From assembly GCF_037975245.1 (NCBI RefSeq), contig NC_092578.1:5683001-5747000 (forward strand): a stretch of DNA of 64,000 bases, in the 5' to 3' direction. Below, one piece after another: positions 1 to 12,500 of the stretch. Under the pieces are notes generated by a model that worked only from the letters and a program-made list of their open reading frames with translations, ran no database searches and had not been told where the DNA came from. Made by a program: the position numbers and the translations under genes. Origin of the DNA: Apostichopus japonicus. Taxonomy: Eukaryota > Echinodermata > Holothuroidea > Aspidochirotida > Stichopodidae. Position 1 is the first letter of the stretch, and the number at the start of each line of letters is the position of its first letter.

Positions 1-522
1 AATGGGCACAAATGTTAAAACTTTGGATATTTTGCAAATAGAGCAAAAGTTCTGCTGATTGGGGGAGCTGTTCATTTCAAAGATCTCTGTCATATAAGCT
101 AAAGATGATGATTGGGTTGTGTCCCCTTTAACTTGATGTCTGAAGTGGTGTCTAACTATTTAAGGCAGCATTTTGCATGACTTTACTGGGCACTAAATTT
201 CTCATAACAATTTTTTTTTCCCCTAGGTTGGTCTAATCTCATGTTTTACTTGAAATAAGGAAACATAAAAAATGTTTCAAAATGATCTGATCTGATTTTT
301 GCATGCGATTGTTATAACATTATGGAAGAGTGTCTGGAAGATCAACTGTATTTGAAGCTGAGACAGAATAACTTATTACTTGTTCATTAACACTCTCTGA
401 GTGAAACACAAATCTAGAAAGTTGTCTTTAGTTGTATCACTGAAATTCCTGGAAGTTCCATCCACACACTATAAGCTTCAATCTTGAAAATTCTCACAAT
501 CCGGAAGAAGCATTTTACTTAC
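1..522. other. GTF3C4 intron, no gene seen
   Basis: AT-rich sequence downstream of the last visible GTF3C4 exon, whose donor lies at 518-522 on the minus strand. I see no exon for the expected C-terminal zinc-binding part, so this is read as intron running off the window. Confidence 0.5.
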
Positions 523-3500
523 CTTCGATCTTCACATTTCGAAGGATTTTACTTAAATGTAAAGCCATCAATACTTCTTCACTTTCCAATACTTTTGTTT
601 CCTAAAATGAGAATTGATTATGGAGATGAATAAAATTCAGTTAATATTTAACGTGAATCCAGAAAAAAAACCTCAGAGAATGTGGAATATTCCATGTCAT
701 TATACAAGCAAATTTGCACAAATTTATCTCTGTAATGCTACTGATCAGACCACGGTGTGAAAGGACGTGTAAAGACCACTATTTCTACCTTGATTGTCAT
801 TCCGGTACAGCATCTACCCTTACTCTCCCACTGTTACACCCTACTAAATGAAACAGGCGAGTAATAGGACTTCAACATTATACCAGGCACGAGACTTTAG
901 GAGGTAGAATGAGGTTGCACAGTCTGCTACAGGGTCCGGTCAGTGACATAATCATACTACCAGGTAACTATAAAAACGATAAAGTCAGATTGACATTTCT
1001 GCTCTAAGGAGGGGGATAAGTGAGGAGCAATGCAAGTAGTCAACACAAATATGGGTAGCTCCCACCCCATCCCCCCTTCCTCGAATGGTCCCCATTTTAA
1101 GTAAAATCTTTTAAACAACATCTGACTACACCAGAACTGAAGAGTGATTACCGATAGGCCCACTGCACTCCCCCACCCTTCGCTAATTGCCTAAATAATC
1201 AGGGGTGGATGCAAAGATTTGACAAAGGTTGGGGTGTGTGGTCCTCGGGTCACTGAAACAGACTCTCATGTAGAGGGGTTTCCCCACGGCAAAAAACATT
1301 TGAGATGTGAAATTGTGCAGTCTAAGGCATATTTTGGCTATAAATTAGGTATATAGTTGAGAGTGTGGTGACCAATTGGCTAAGGCGTCGGACTCGTGAT
1401 CCAAGGATTGCTGGTTCGATTCATACCTAGTTCATTACGTTGTGTCCTGCTCCTTGGGCAAGATGCTTTATCTCACTTGTCTCTCTCCAACCAGGGGTTA
1501 AATGGGTGAGGTACCTGTGAGGTAACTTGTCATTGGGCGCAGTATATAACTGGAGGGATTGTCTCTGGGACAGGTTATCATTGACCAGGGGTAATACAAC
1601 GTCTGTAAAGCGCTTTGAGACCTATCGCTGGTGTAAAGCGCTATATAAAAATCAAATATTAATATTATATTTTGGCTATAAATTAGGAGTATAGTTAGGT
1701 CTATTGGAAAGGATGTTTAAACTAAATAACACCCTTTTTTATGGGTTTGAAAATTGGTGGGGGGGGTGGTGGTGGGGCTTGTACAACGCATACCACCACT
1801 CTGGATCCACACCTGCTAATTAAACATTGGATAATAATTGCTATTTTTTTATTATCCTTGCAAAAACCATTAATGTATGCAATCATAGCAGAGAAAAAAG
1901 TCTTTTACATCAATTTTGGACCTTTATACTCTTAGGCTGCCACTGTAGCAACAAAACACGATCAAATAAGAGCAAAAGACCGAGGGCTTACCATATCCTT
2001 AACTCGATCCTGGTAAACGTCCAATTGTCTCGTTATCTTCGCTACATGGCTGACCTTTGTGACCTGGAAAATGAGTAGGTATCTCTTCAATTGTAGGCGA
2101 TAGAGCGCCCCCTCGGCACCTTCTTCTTCCACCCAGTTTTGGAGGGCCTTGTAAGGTAAGTCAGATGGAATTTCTATGGCAGGATTCTTGATGTGGCAGC
2201 TCCGCAGCCACTCCAGTGAATCACTTTTGAGAAAGAGAGGGACTAGAGACCACCAAAAAACAAGAAAGAAAAAAAAACAGAAGTCAAATGAAAATGCAAT
2301 ACTTGAACTAGGTACTGCTTCATTTATAAGAAGAGGTAAATAAACCATGTGCCCAGTAGATTCACTGAACTTGGCACAGCAATACAAAGAATTTTGTTTA
2401 GTTTTTTTTTTTTTATAGAGGGACTATAGACCACCAAAAAAAGAGGAAAAAGAAGCAGAATGAAAATGAAAATGAAAATGCAAAACTTGAACTAGGTACT
2501 GCTTCATTTATAAGAATAGGTAAATAAACTATGTTCCCAGTAGATTCACTGAACTTGGCACAGCAATACAAAGAATTTTGTTTAGGTTTTTTTTTTATAG
2601 AGGGACTATAGACCACCAAAAAAAGAGGAAAAAGAAGCAGAATGAAAATGAAAATGCAATACTTGAACTAGGTACTGCTTCATTTATAAGAATAGGTAAA
2701 TAAACCATGTTCCCAGTAGATTCACTGAACTTGGCACAGCAATACAAAGTTTTTTTTTTTCCCTGTTACCCAATAGGTGTTATTTCTGGATATCTAGATT
2801 TAACACTTTAACTGTAAACAAAGATTCTAGTTCAATTTCTGTTATCAGCAAACATATCAGCCAAGTAGGGCCTGCACACTATGGAGGCGCAACCCATAAG
2901 CGGCTCTCCAAAAAGATTTCGGGTGGTCACAGCAGTTTTCCAGGCGTGAGCAATTCATATATACTATTCGGAGCTCACCGATGGAGATGGGATTAAGTTA
3001 TTTTTTCTTGTTACCACGGAGTCCATAGTCACACACATTTTTAGAGCATCAATTATGAGGTGTGGGGAGGGGCGGTCTGGTGGGTTGTGGCTCATTCCTC
3101 CTGGAATATCCCGAATTGTGGGGCTAAAAGTTTGCCGAACACTGTAGTAAAGGAAATGTAGCCAGTACGAACTACCGTTAACATGGGAACGACTGCACAT
3201 TCATCTGAACATTTGGAAACATTTTCCCATCAGTTTGGTGAATTGGAATGATTAATCACATTTTTTGACTTTTGGTTACCTTTAAATTTACTGAACATTT
3301 ACTTACCTTTAAAATTTCTTAAACTCTCAAAAGCTGCTTTTTCGCCTTCGCAGACTCGAATCTCAAACTCTTCCCGCCTGCCGTGAAAATATCTGAATGG
3401 ACGAAAAAAAATTAAAAAACAAGAAATATTATAAGGAGGGATGAAGCCAAAGATATTGATGCAACAACAACAACAACAACAGTACAAAATTTAAAAGCAA

Positions 3501-6500
3501 TTAATGAAGACTCATGACATTCTTCACCTCCTTTCATTTCATTTGCAATTTCTTTAAATATATTTTGACATTTTTAAAATATTTCATGAACCAAATGAAC
3601 CTAATCAAAGAGGTGCTTATATGTCCCGATTTGATAGTAACATCAGTAATCAACGAGATTATGCGACATCAGCTTATAATGGTTGACAGAGCCAGGGTGG
3701 GGCATGTGCCCCCCCCACCCCAACTCTGAAAACTTCAAAACTGCCACTTTTATAAATAAACAGTACTTCCTTTGGGCAAACAAAGTGCCCTTTTCCATGT
3801 ATTTAATGGAAAAATTACCTTTTTTTACACATGCCCTCCAGAGTAAAATTAATTGTTGAAAAAATTAAGAACAATTGTAATTAAAAAGGGCCCTTTTGCT
3901 GAAAAACTTTCAAATACTGCAATTTGTGGTATGGAATGCACGGAAGATCCATTTATTTTGATGGGAAGTTTTGATATACATTTTTGGATGCCCTCACAAA
4001 TCAAAGTCACATGTTCCACAGCCCCATCAAAGACTGTGCCCTCACTCTCCCCCCCCCCACCCCTTCTCTCCTCTCCAACCTTACTTCATTTGCCACTAGT
4101 AATCAAATAATTTCATTCGTACAGACTGACTGAGTAAGAGAATAATTTAATGGCAGACTTGAGCAGCAGCTTATCATTTTATGAACTTTGCTTCTCATGA
4201 AATAATGAAAATACGGTTCTGTGTACCAAAAACTTGTCTTATAAATTTGTAAATCTTTGCCATTTTTTCTTTCTTATTATTATTATCATGGTGCATGTTT
4301 TAAATTTTTGCATTCAGGTGGCAAATTTGAACCCCATAATGCATAGAATTTTACTATGTGTTGCCAGATTAGTTATTCCCTGTTTGTGTTTCACTCTTGG
4401 AAATTTAAACTCACACAGTCACAACTCCTACATAGATTCCCGATGGCGATATGTAGCAACCCCGGTGATTTGGACCGATGGCAGGATGCTTCTCGAGAAG
4501 ATTCATACTGACTTTCAGCTCTAGAGAATTTCACAAAACATACTTGTTTGTTAAGGCTTACATTTTGGGTTGAATTTGTCACAATCTGCTGGTATAGGGC
4601 TACATCTGTTACATTTGAGTATGATAAGGGGTACACACCAATATTGCATCAGGAATAAAACAATGTGACATTATCCTTAAGGTAACAAACGTTAACAAAA
4701 AAAACAATTCATATGTAACTAAATTTCACGTTGAGTAACTAAATTTCATGTTAAGTAATTAAATTTCACGTTGCCGACAAACAACAACCAAAAAAAAAAT
4801 TCATATATAACTAAATTTCACGTTGAGTAAATAAATTTCACGTTAAGTTAATTAAATTCAACGGTTAGCATCCAGCTATTTGAGAGCGATCAAATCCTTG
4901 TTTACACATGGATCACCTAATTCGTGTGAGGGCTATCGACATCCTGATTAAACACTAAATGGTTCTCTGTCTGCAAAAAGTTACAACCTAAAGTCAAGTT
5001 TCAATTTTAATGTAGAATCTAACACCAGATGCTATCTCAGGACAACACATCAAGCCTTTGAGACCACAAAGTTATCTTGTTCTTTCTCTCGTAGCATGGA
5101 AGAGAGGAAGGAATGTGCTTAACTTACCGTTATTATCATAGGAGGGTGTAATTTTTACCAGGCTGCCATCACTACAGCAGGACATTACAAATGTACCATT
5201 GGTAGCTACACCTGCAAAGATAGACGAGCACAACCACTGAATGTAACTATTAGTTTTATAACAAGTTAATAACTTTATAAACTGTACTTCTAACCATCAA
5301 AAATTTTAAAAATACTAGGGTCTTGGTTTAATACAATATTGGACATCTACAGCCCATGGGCTATCCAATTCATAGTACCTGAGATATCATGTTTACAATC
5401 TAAGCTTAACATACGTACATATATACATACACACACACATACATACACGCAGACATACATACATACACACAAAATTTGGGCTGAATTGTCTTAGCTTACA
5501 ACCCATAATTTTGCTCCTAATTATGAGTTATGACCATTGTCTGCACAACCTATTACTATTGTCCTTTATGACCGGCAACTGGTGACAGGAATTTCGTTTG
5601 TCCCCTGTTTTACCAGTTGTGGGGCCTTGACAAGAACATTATTCACGGACATGCCAACATGGCCGCATAGGAATCTGATACTGTTAGCAATCGGAACCAA
5701 ATAGGAGAAGTCTCACCAGATGATGGAAATGCATGCAAGCTGTCTTCTATGCATCGGTGAATAACTTTCACATCCTTAGGGGTCGGAATTGAGAGTAAGA
5801 ATACTAAAACATGCTGTCCCTTAGCAACCAGCAGAAAGTAATGAGAATCCTGGAGAGAAGAGAAGTATGAAACACTATTTCTACAAATATTACTACAATG
5901 TATTTTGATAAACATAAAAATTCTTCACAAAATTAACAGTGTGTGTAAGTTTAGCTAAACCCAAACTAATATTTTTAATTGCAAATCTTTATTTCCAAGG
6001 AGAATATAAATTAGGAGGATCTTTGAATGCATGCTTTGGCCTGCTGTGGTCATTCTCCACCACAACCATCTCCACCAATACACACACATGATGAAAGAGT
6101 CTGCTCCTCAATATTGCATTGGTTATTTGCCGACAAAACAGATTAAAGATAAGTCATGAGGCAAAACATCTCCCATATTCCATCTAGAGTTATGTCTAAA
6201 TGTCCATCTTATCCCCTTACATGGCTAGTGATCTTCGATCAGATGCAAGGAAGCAAAGCTAGTGAAGGAAGTTTGCAAAGGATGCTAAAATCCATTTACC
6301 AAGGTCAGCACTGACCTAGGAGCTACTCACACACTTGCCTGATCAATCGTGCAATAGACTGTGCTAAATGTGTCAGAGAAACAGATACCACTAGCCCAGA
6401 AGTATGTGTTTTCGATCCTCCTGCAAGCAGGAACTCGCTAAGAAGCTATCACTGACTTATAAAAGCTGCAAGCTGACTGAAGTCAGTCTCTTAGATTAAC

Positions 6501-9500
6501 ATCCATGAATATGAATTGTCAATTGTCAACAACTCTGTAACTGGACGACATACATTAATCTTGGAGTGACTCGAACCAGTTACCTTATGATTGAAAGGCA
6601 CCGGCGTTAACCACAGAGCTAACACTCCACAGAAGTGACTGGTAGAAGTGACTGCTTTACCCACCAAAGTAAATATTTGAGGGATATAGGCAGCTTGTAA
6701 GTTGTAGCTCTACTTAATTGTTTATATGGTATGTATGCATTTAGTAGAATATACTCACTGAATGTTTCATCCAGCAGAGATTATCAATCATAATATCATC
6801 TTGTTCATCCCAAAGGCTACAGACTTTGCTAGTGGTAGTTTCTGTTTCACCCAAGCAGACCGACCAAAGACCAATCTCTCCGGTGAGACTGCCGACTGCG
6901 AGTAAGCCTTTAATATGATGAAATAAATAAATGGAATAGATTAATATATACTTTCAACGAGTGAAATTACTTCTCAAAGGGTGTGAAGACTTGCGCAAAA
7001 AGAAACGTCTAATGCTGGTAATCTGACCTAGTTTCGAATGAGGTGTAACAGAAGTGTTAGACACAACCATCGATCCCAGAAAATACACACACACAGCTTG
7101 CTACCGTCGGTAATTAGACACTAGTGTACAGTCAGTACATGCAGCTACAGTCAATACCCACAACACAGTGTACATAGCAGCGATGGACATCTCAGGTCCA
7201 GCTAAAGATAACAAGGTATCACGTTTTCATTAATGTCTGCATTTGGTAGCGACACGAACAAAACGTCGCTTGCAAGCAACAGAAAGTTAACTTTTTCAGA
7301 TGGCTGCACGCGGTTTGGGGCGAGTCTTCAATGCCTTTAAAATGTTGATGATTCAAATCGCACATTGATGTTTACTGTGATATTATGGGATGGGACACCA
7401 CGGTAGGTAGAGGGTTCAGAGTACGGATCTTGCCCCGTGTGCGTGATTATTGTATTACACTTCCGATCGCTCCAAATAGAGGATGACCGTTCTATCGGAT
7501 TTACAATGATTTATTCTCTTCTCATTCTTCTTCCAAGTTAAAGGAACAATATCACAATAAAAACTGAAGTTAGATTAAAATCAAACAAAGTTATTGTGAT
7601 AAGTTATTTTGTATCACAATTGTCCACTTTCACCTTCAAAACTTGACACAGGCACCAAAGTCATTTTCTCTTATTGAGGTTCTCAAATTTTTACCCAAAA
7701 TTGCCCCCCAATCGACTCCTGCGGTTTTTTATCAATCAACTTTGTCATTTAGATGCTACAGTTGGCAAAAATTGACAGCTTCCTATTTGAACATAACAGG
7801 ATATCATATATCACCAAATTATACTTCTTTATTAGGTAGGTCAAGGTCACTCTGATTTTAGTTTCATAGGTTGATTCATTTCAGAGATTTGGACACTCAT
7901 AATGTTGCGCTGTATTGTCAAAAATTTGGCATTTTTTCAATTTAACAGATGAAAATAAACTTCCACTGTGCAATATTTACCTTCTGATTTAAAGTCTTGC
8001 TCAGAATCACACCAAGAAATTACTCTAGGCCAATGAAAATCAGTCTCAATTGTGGTTGCTATGGCAACATCTAACCTGCAAAATGCACAATAAATGTTAG
8101 ACTAAAGTTAGGGAGACAAAATATAACAGCATGAAAACAGTTTAATGCATACATTTACATATACAGATTGTAGTTAAAAAGTTTGTCCTGATACTTATAA
8201 GTCATACTTCCAATTTTCAAACTTTTCACACATGCACACAGACAAAACTAATATAAATCATTAAACCAGCTGAATTTACGGTAACACTGACATTATTGAT
8301 ATTATCCTGTGGTCTGCCAATTGAGGTTATATACAGTGTAATGAGAAAAACTTCAAAGAGGCGATAAAAAGCTCTTAACATGTCATTTGATAAGATCAAA
8401 ATGCTGAAATAATATATTGCCAACTGTGTCCAAGTTCTAAAACTAGAAGTAGCTCATAGAAGCAAATGGTTGACTTCCAATGAAAAGCCAGTTGCAATTC
8501 TTTGCAGTTAATCACTTACTCACTGTTGAGTGGTATGTTAACCACCCAAATGATAACACCGCCATCCCGTAGAGCAGTAGCAAGCAAGACTTTCTGGTCT
8601 GACGGTTCAACGGGTGCTTCAGCCTTGTCTTCCTCCAGACCGGTGCCTTCAGTTGCCAAACCTCTGCACATGATATTTGACCACGCCAAAGCTATAGTCC
8701 AAAAAATGTGTTGTGTTTCGTTTAGTTTTTGGGGATTTAATCTCTATCATTATTATTATCAAAAATTATTTTACACATTTTAGGTGATCTATGAAACCTT
8801 AACTTATTTGATCTTAGAGTGGTTTCAGGTTTGAGTTAAAAACCATCAGTTAACAATAAATTGTAACTTTTTTGTTGATGAAAGCCTTGATTAAAAACAT
8901 GTCAACAGCAATCAATGACTGAATATGCTCACAGGTGTATACTATTCGTATAACCAGGTTAAGCATTACTGGTTCATCCAGGAGATCTTTACATCTTTAA
9001 AGCAAGATACATGATATTCACATCTAAAATACCTTCCCCTTCTCCCCTTGACATCCCCACCTCCCCCTGACCGCCCCCAGCCCCCTGCAAAGAGAGTTTA
9101 TCACATGAAAGGAGATTAGGAGACAATAATATGACAAACACTTGATACATCCCTTGTATGAAATGAAAGAAACGAATGGAGAAATAACACAAATACGGAA
9201 GGAACATATTTGAAAAAGATTAGAAAATACGCACTGACAAAAGCCATCGAATACTTCCTTTTCTTGAACTCTTGAAATTTTTCGAGAATTGTTGGAAATT
9301 TTGTCACCTTCCACTCTTTCTTTTTTATCTGCCATAAGACATCAGATAGGTCAACTAACTGTAAAAGAAGAGTAGACATGGGTGAACCTAATATATTCAA
9401 ATGCATAATTTTAAATAGGATTGTAAAAAACTGAAATGACAAAAATCATAAATTGCTATGAACTTTAGAAAGGTTCAAAACTGAAAAGGTAAATCTGGGC

Positions 9501-12500
9501 AAAATTTTTAGTGCTTGATTAATATAGGTATTATATATTCATTCCAACCTAAGCCGAATATCTAATACATTGCACATACTAATTGCTATATGTTAAAGGG
9601 GCTCACTAACCAAACCATAATACTGTACTTCAATAATTCAAAATGACAAAAGGTGTTTGAAAAATGATGGATTCCTAATTTTGACAAAACAGCAATTGAA
9701 GGAAAAACAAACATAAAATTTGTAATTCATAAATAAACCCTTGCATAGAGGACTCTCCACAGAAATAGGATCACAGTTAATTCTTCACTCTTTTCATGTC
9801 TTTTTTTCTCTCACTTTTTCTTCTTTCTACATATCTTTGCCTTTTCTAATTGACATTTTTCTTTCCATCCTCTTAGTATTCATTCTCGTTAGAGAATCTG
9901 TTTTGCACAAGTATAGCAATGGTTGATTCTCCACTACTTCAAATTTGTTATTTTTCTGTTGATTCAATGTCAAACTGTTTATCAAATTGCCTTGTTGTTT
10001 GCAATGCAAAGTGCAAGGAATGGAACAAAATTGTTAAGTGTATGCATAAGCCGGTCAAAGCAACTTACCAGCTTCGTTTCACAGTTTCTCCTTACTATGC
10101 AATAAATCAACAGCTTGTGATCTGACTGTAAGCCTGCAAGCAGACATCTGAGAAAAGAGAGGGGGAAATAAAGGATTCAATGTACAGAAACATGCCATTG
10201 TGCAGTGTGGGAACGGAAGCAGGTCACTTCGCCCAACTGCCATTTCGCCCAACCTTACCATTTCGCCCAACCAGCCTGGTCATTTCGCCCAACCAGCCTG
10301 GTCATTTCGCCCAACCAGCCTGGTCATTTCGCCCAACCAGCCTGGTCATTTCGCCCAACCAGCCTGGTCATTTCGCCCAACCAGCCTGGTCATTTCGCCC
10401 AACCAGCCTGGTCATTTCGCCCAACCAGCCTGGTCATTTTGCCCAACCAGCCTGGTCATTTTGCCCAACCAGCCTGGTCATTTCGACCAACCTTGACTAA
10501 ATATGGTACTTCAAAAGAAACGTTCGGGAATTGTTAACGTTACAGGATACGAACCGAATATTGAGGAAACTTGAGGATGGATCAGTGTGTAAGGGGTTAG
10601 GTTTGATAGTAAACGTTCAAATATTAAGGAATATTATTATCATGGATTAATAAACCACGAACAATAGGCCACAACGATTCCCCTTTGTTTGTATAATAAT
10701 ATAACTTCCATATAATAATAATATAACTACCAATAATACTGTATAACCCAAAATAAATCAAATTGAACTAGTGAAATAGAAACGGTTATATTATTCCACA
10801 CCGATTCCCCTTTGTTTGTATAATAATATAACTTCCATTGTATGCGTAAACGCCTAAAGTAGTGTAATCCTCCCATTATACCCGAAATAACTGCTCAGAC
10901 TCCGATCGATATCGAGTGGACATCACTTTATTTACCTATTACGAAGTAACCTAACCCAAAATAAATCAAATTGAACTAGTGGAATAAAAAAAAGTAATAT
11001 TATTCTGACTGAATATTAGTAAAAATAAGGTTGGGCGAAATGACCAACACGGTTGGGTGAAATGACCATGCTGGTTGGGCGAAATGACTATGATGGTTGG
11101 GCGAAATGACCATGCTGGTTGGGCGAAATGACCAGGCTAGTTGGGCGAAATGAAAACAATCCCTAACTCTTCAATTGTTTTTGGTACTATGATGTTATTA
11201 ATAATAATCCCACAATCATTGATAATAACATATATTTTTGCTAAAAGTTTGACCCATTCCCAGAGATGAAGCGACTGAAAAGAGAAACTTGATGCTCTGG
11301 CTTTTTACGTAGCCACAATCTAGAGGTGCCATACAGATACACGGTGTAATGAAAGATAATGTACCTAGAACAGAAAACCTGTCGACCAAAATCACACCAG
11401 GGAGGACGAAATTAGGCCTAATATGCGGTTAGTCAAAGAAGAAAATGAAACATTGATGTAAATGACATTATATCTGTGGGACACAAAATTTTGAACAGCA
11501 CTGGATTAAACTGTTAGTAGCCCACTTGTTGGAACTTTTTAATCACAAACAAAGCAATGTACAATGATGTGTCAATGTTACAAAGTTAATTGGTTGGAAT
11601 GACACAAATTTACAAACCAATTATGCAGAAGGCAGCTTTAAGGAATATTACCTTCCTTTTTTCTTTTGTTTTAATCTTTCTAGTTATGGTATATTTCACA
11701 CATAATGAAGTAAGTGGTAAGTCTGAATTTTGTTTGCTTTGAACAACAGTATTCAATCATTTTAGTGGTGCATTCAATGCATGCAAAAAAACCCCATTCA
11801 GGTACAGTTTAGTTAGCAGCATAAATCTAAAATTAGGAGTTCTAACCATCAAGGTCAGATCCAGGATTTTAAGAATGGAGGCATTCTGAAGCTTATTTAG
11901 TCTACAAATTAGGTCTGCAAGGTTGTGGGGATAAAAGAAGGAGAGTCTACACAGCCATATCCCATCCTACATCCTCACCAGCTCATCAGGCCATAAAGAG
12001 TGTCCTCATAGATTGAGTATGAATCACTAGCTACCAAGTTGGGCCACAAAGTAGCATTGATTTTGATAACTCTTTGATACGAAAATCCTTACAATGTATG
12101 TCACAAGCTAGTCCAGTTGCATGTCATATAGTAAACAAAATGTTGACACTGTTTTTAATTTTCCAATTTGTTTTTAAGAGTATACAAAACTACTAAGGGT
12201 CCATACATTTGAAAATCAGTCAACACTTGCTCAAAGGCCTTTGTTTGGTTAAAACAAAATCCTGAAGGGTACCTTCGTGATTAATTGCAATCTTATTATT
12301 ATTATTATTAATACATGGTAAGTTTTTAACATTTCCAGCTCTAAAGTGCTGAAAAGATTTCTACTCACCTGTGATGAGGATCACATCCATTTTGTGACCA
12401 GCTGATTCTACAGAAACCTTGTGGATTCACTTTCATACTCGCAGGATCCTTTGGCCATAGTGTGTTGTCAAGGTTCATCAAACCAATTTCTAAATCAATT

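Noticed and set aside
1361-1440. tRNA gene
   Set aside because: A and B boxes are present but the acceptor and anticodon stems do not pair properly. The long duplication and LINE-like tail show a SINE.
10180-10537. Three overlapping ORFs of about 100 codons on the plus strand
   Set aside because: All are translations of the 22-bp minisatellite (FRPTSLVISPNQPGHFAQ-type repeats in every frame). The repeat explains them fully.
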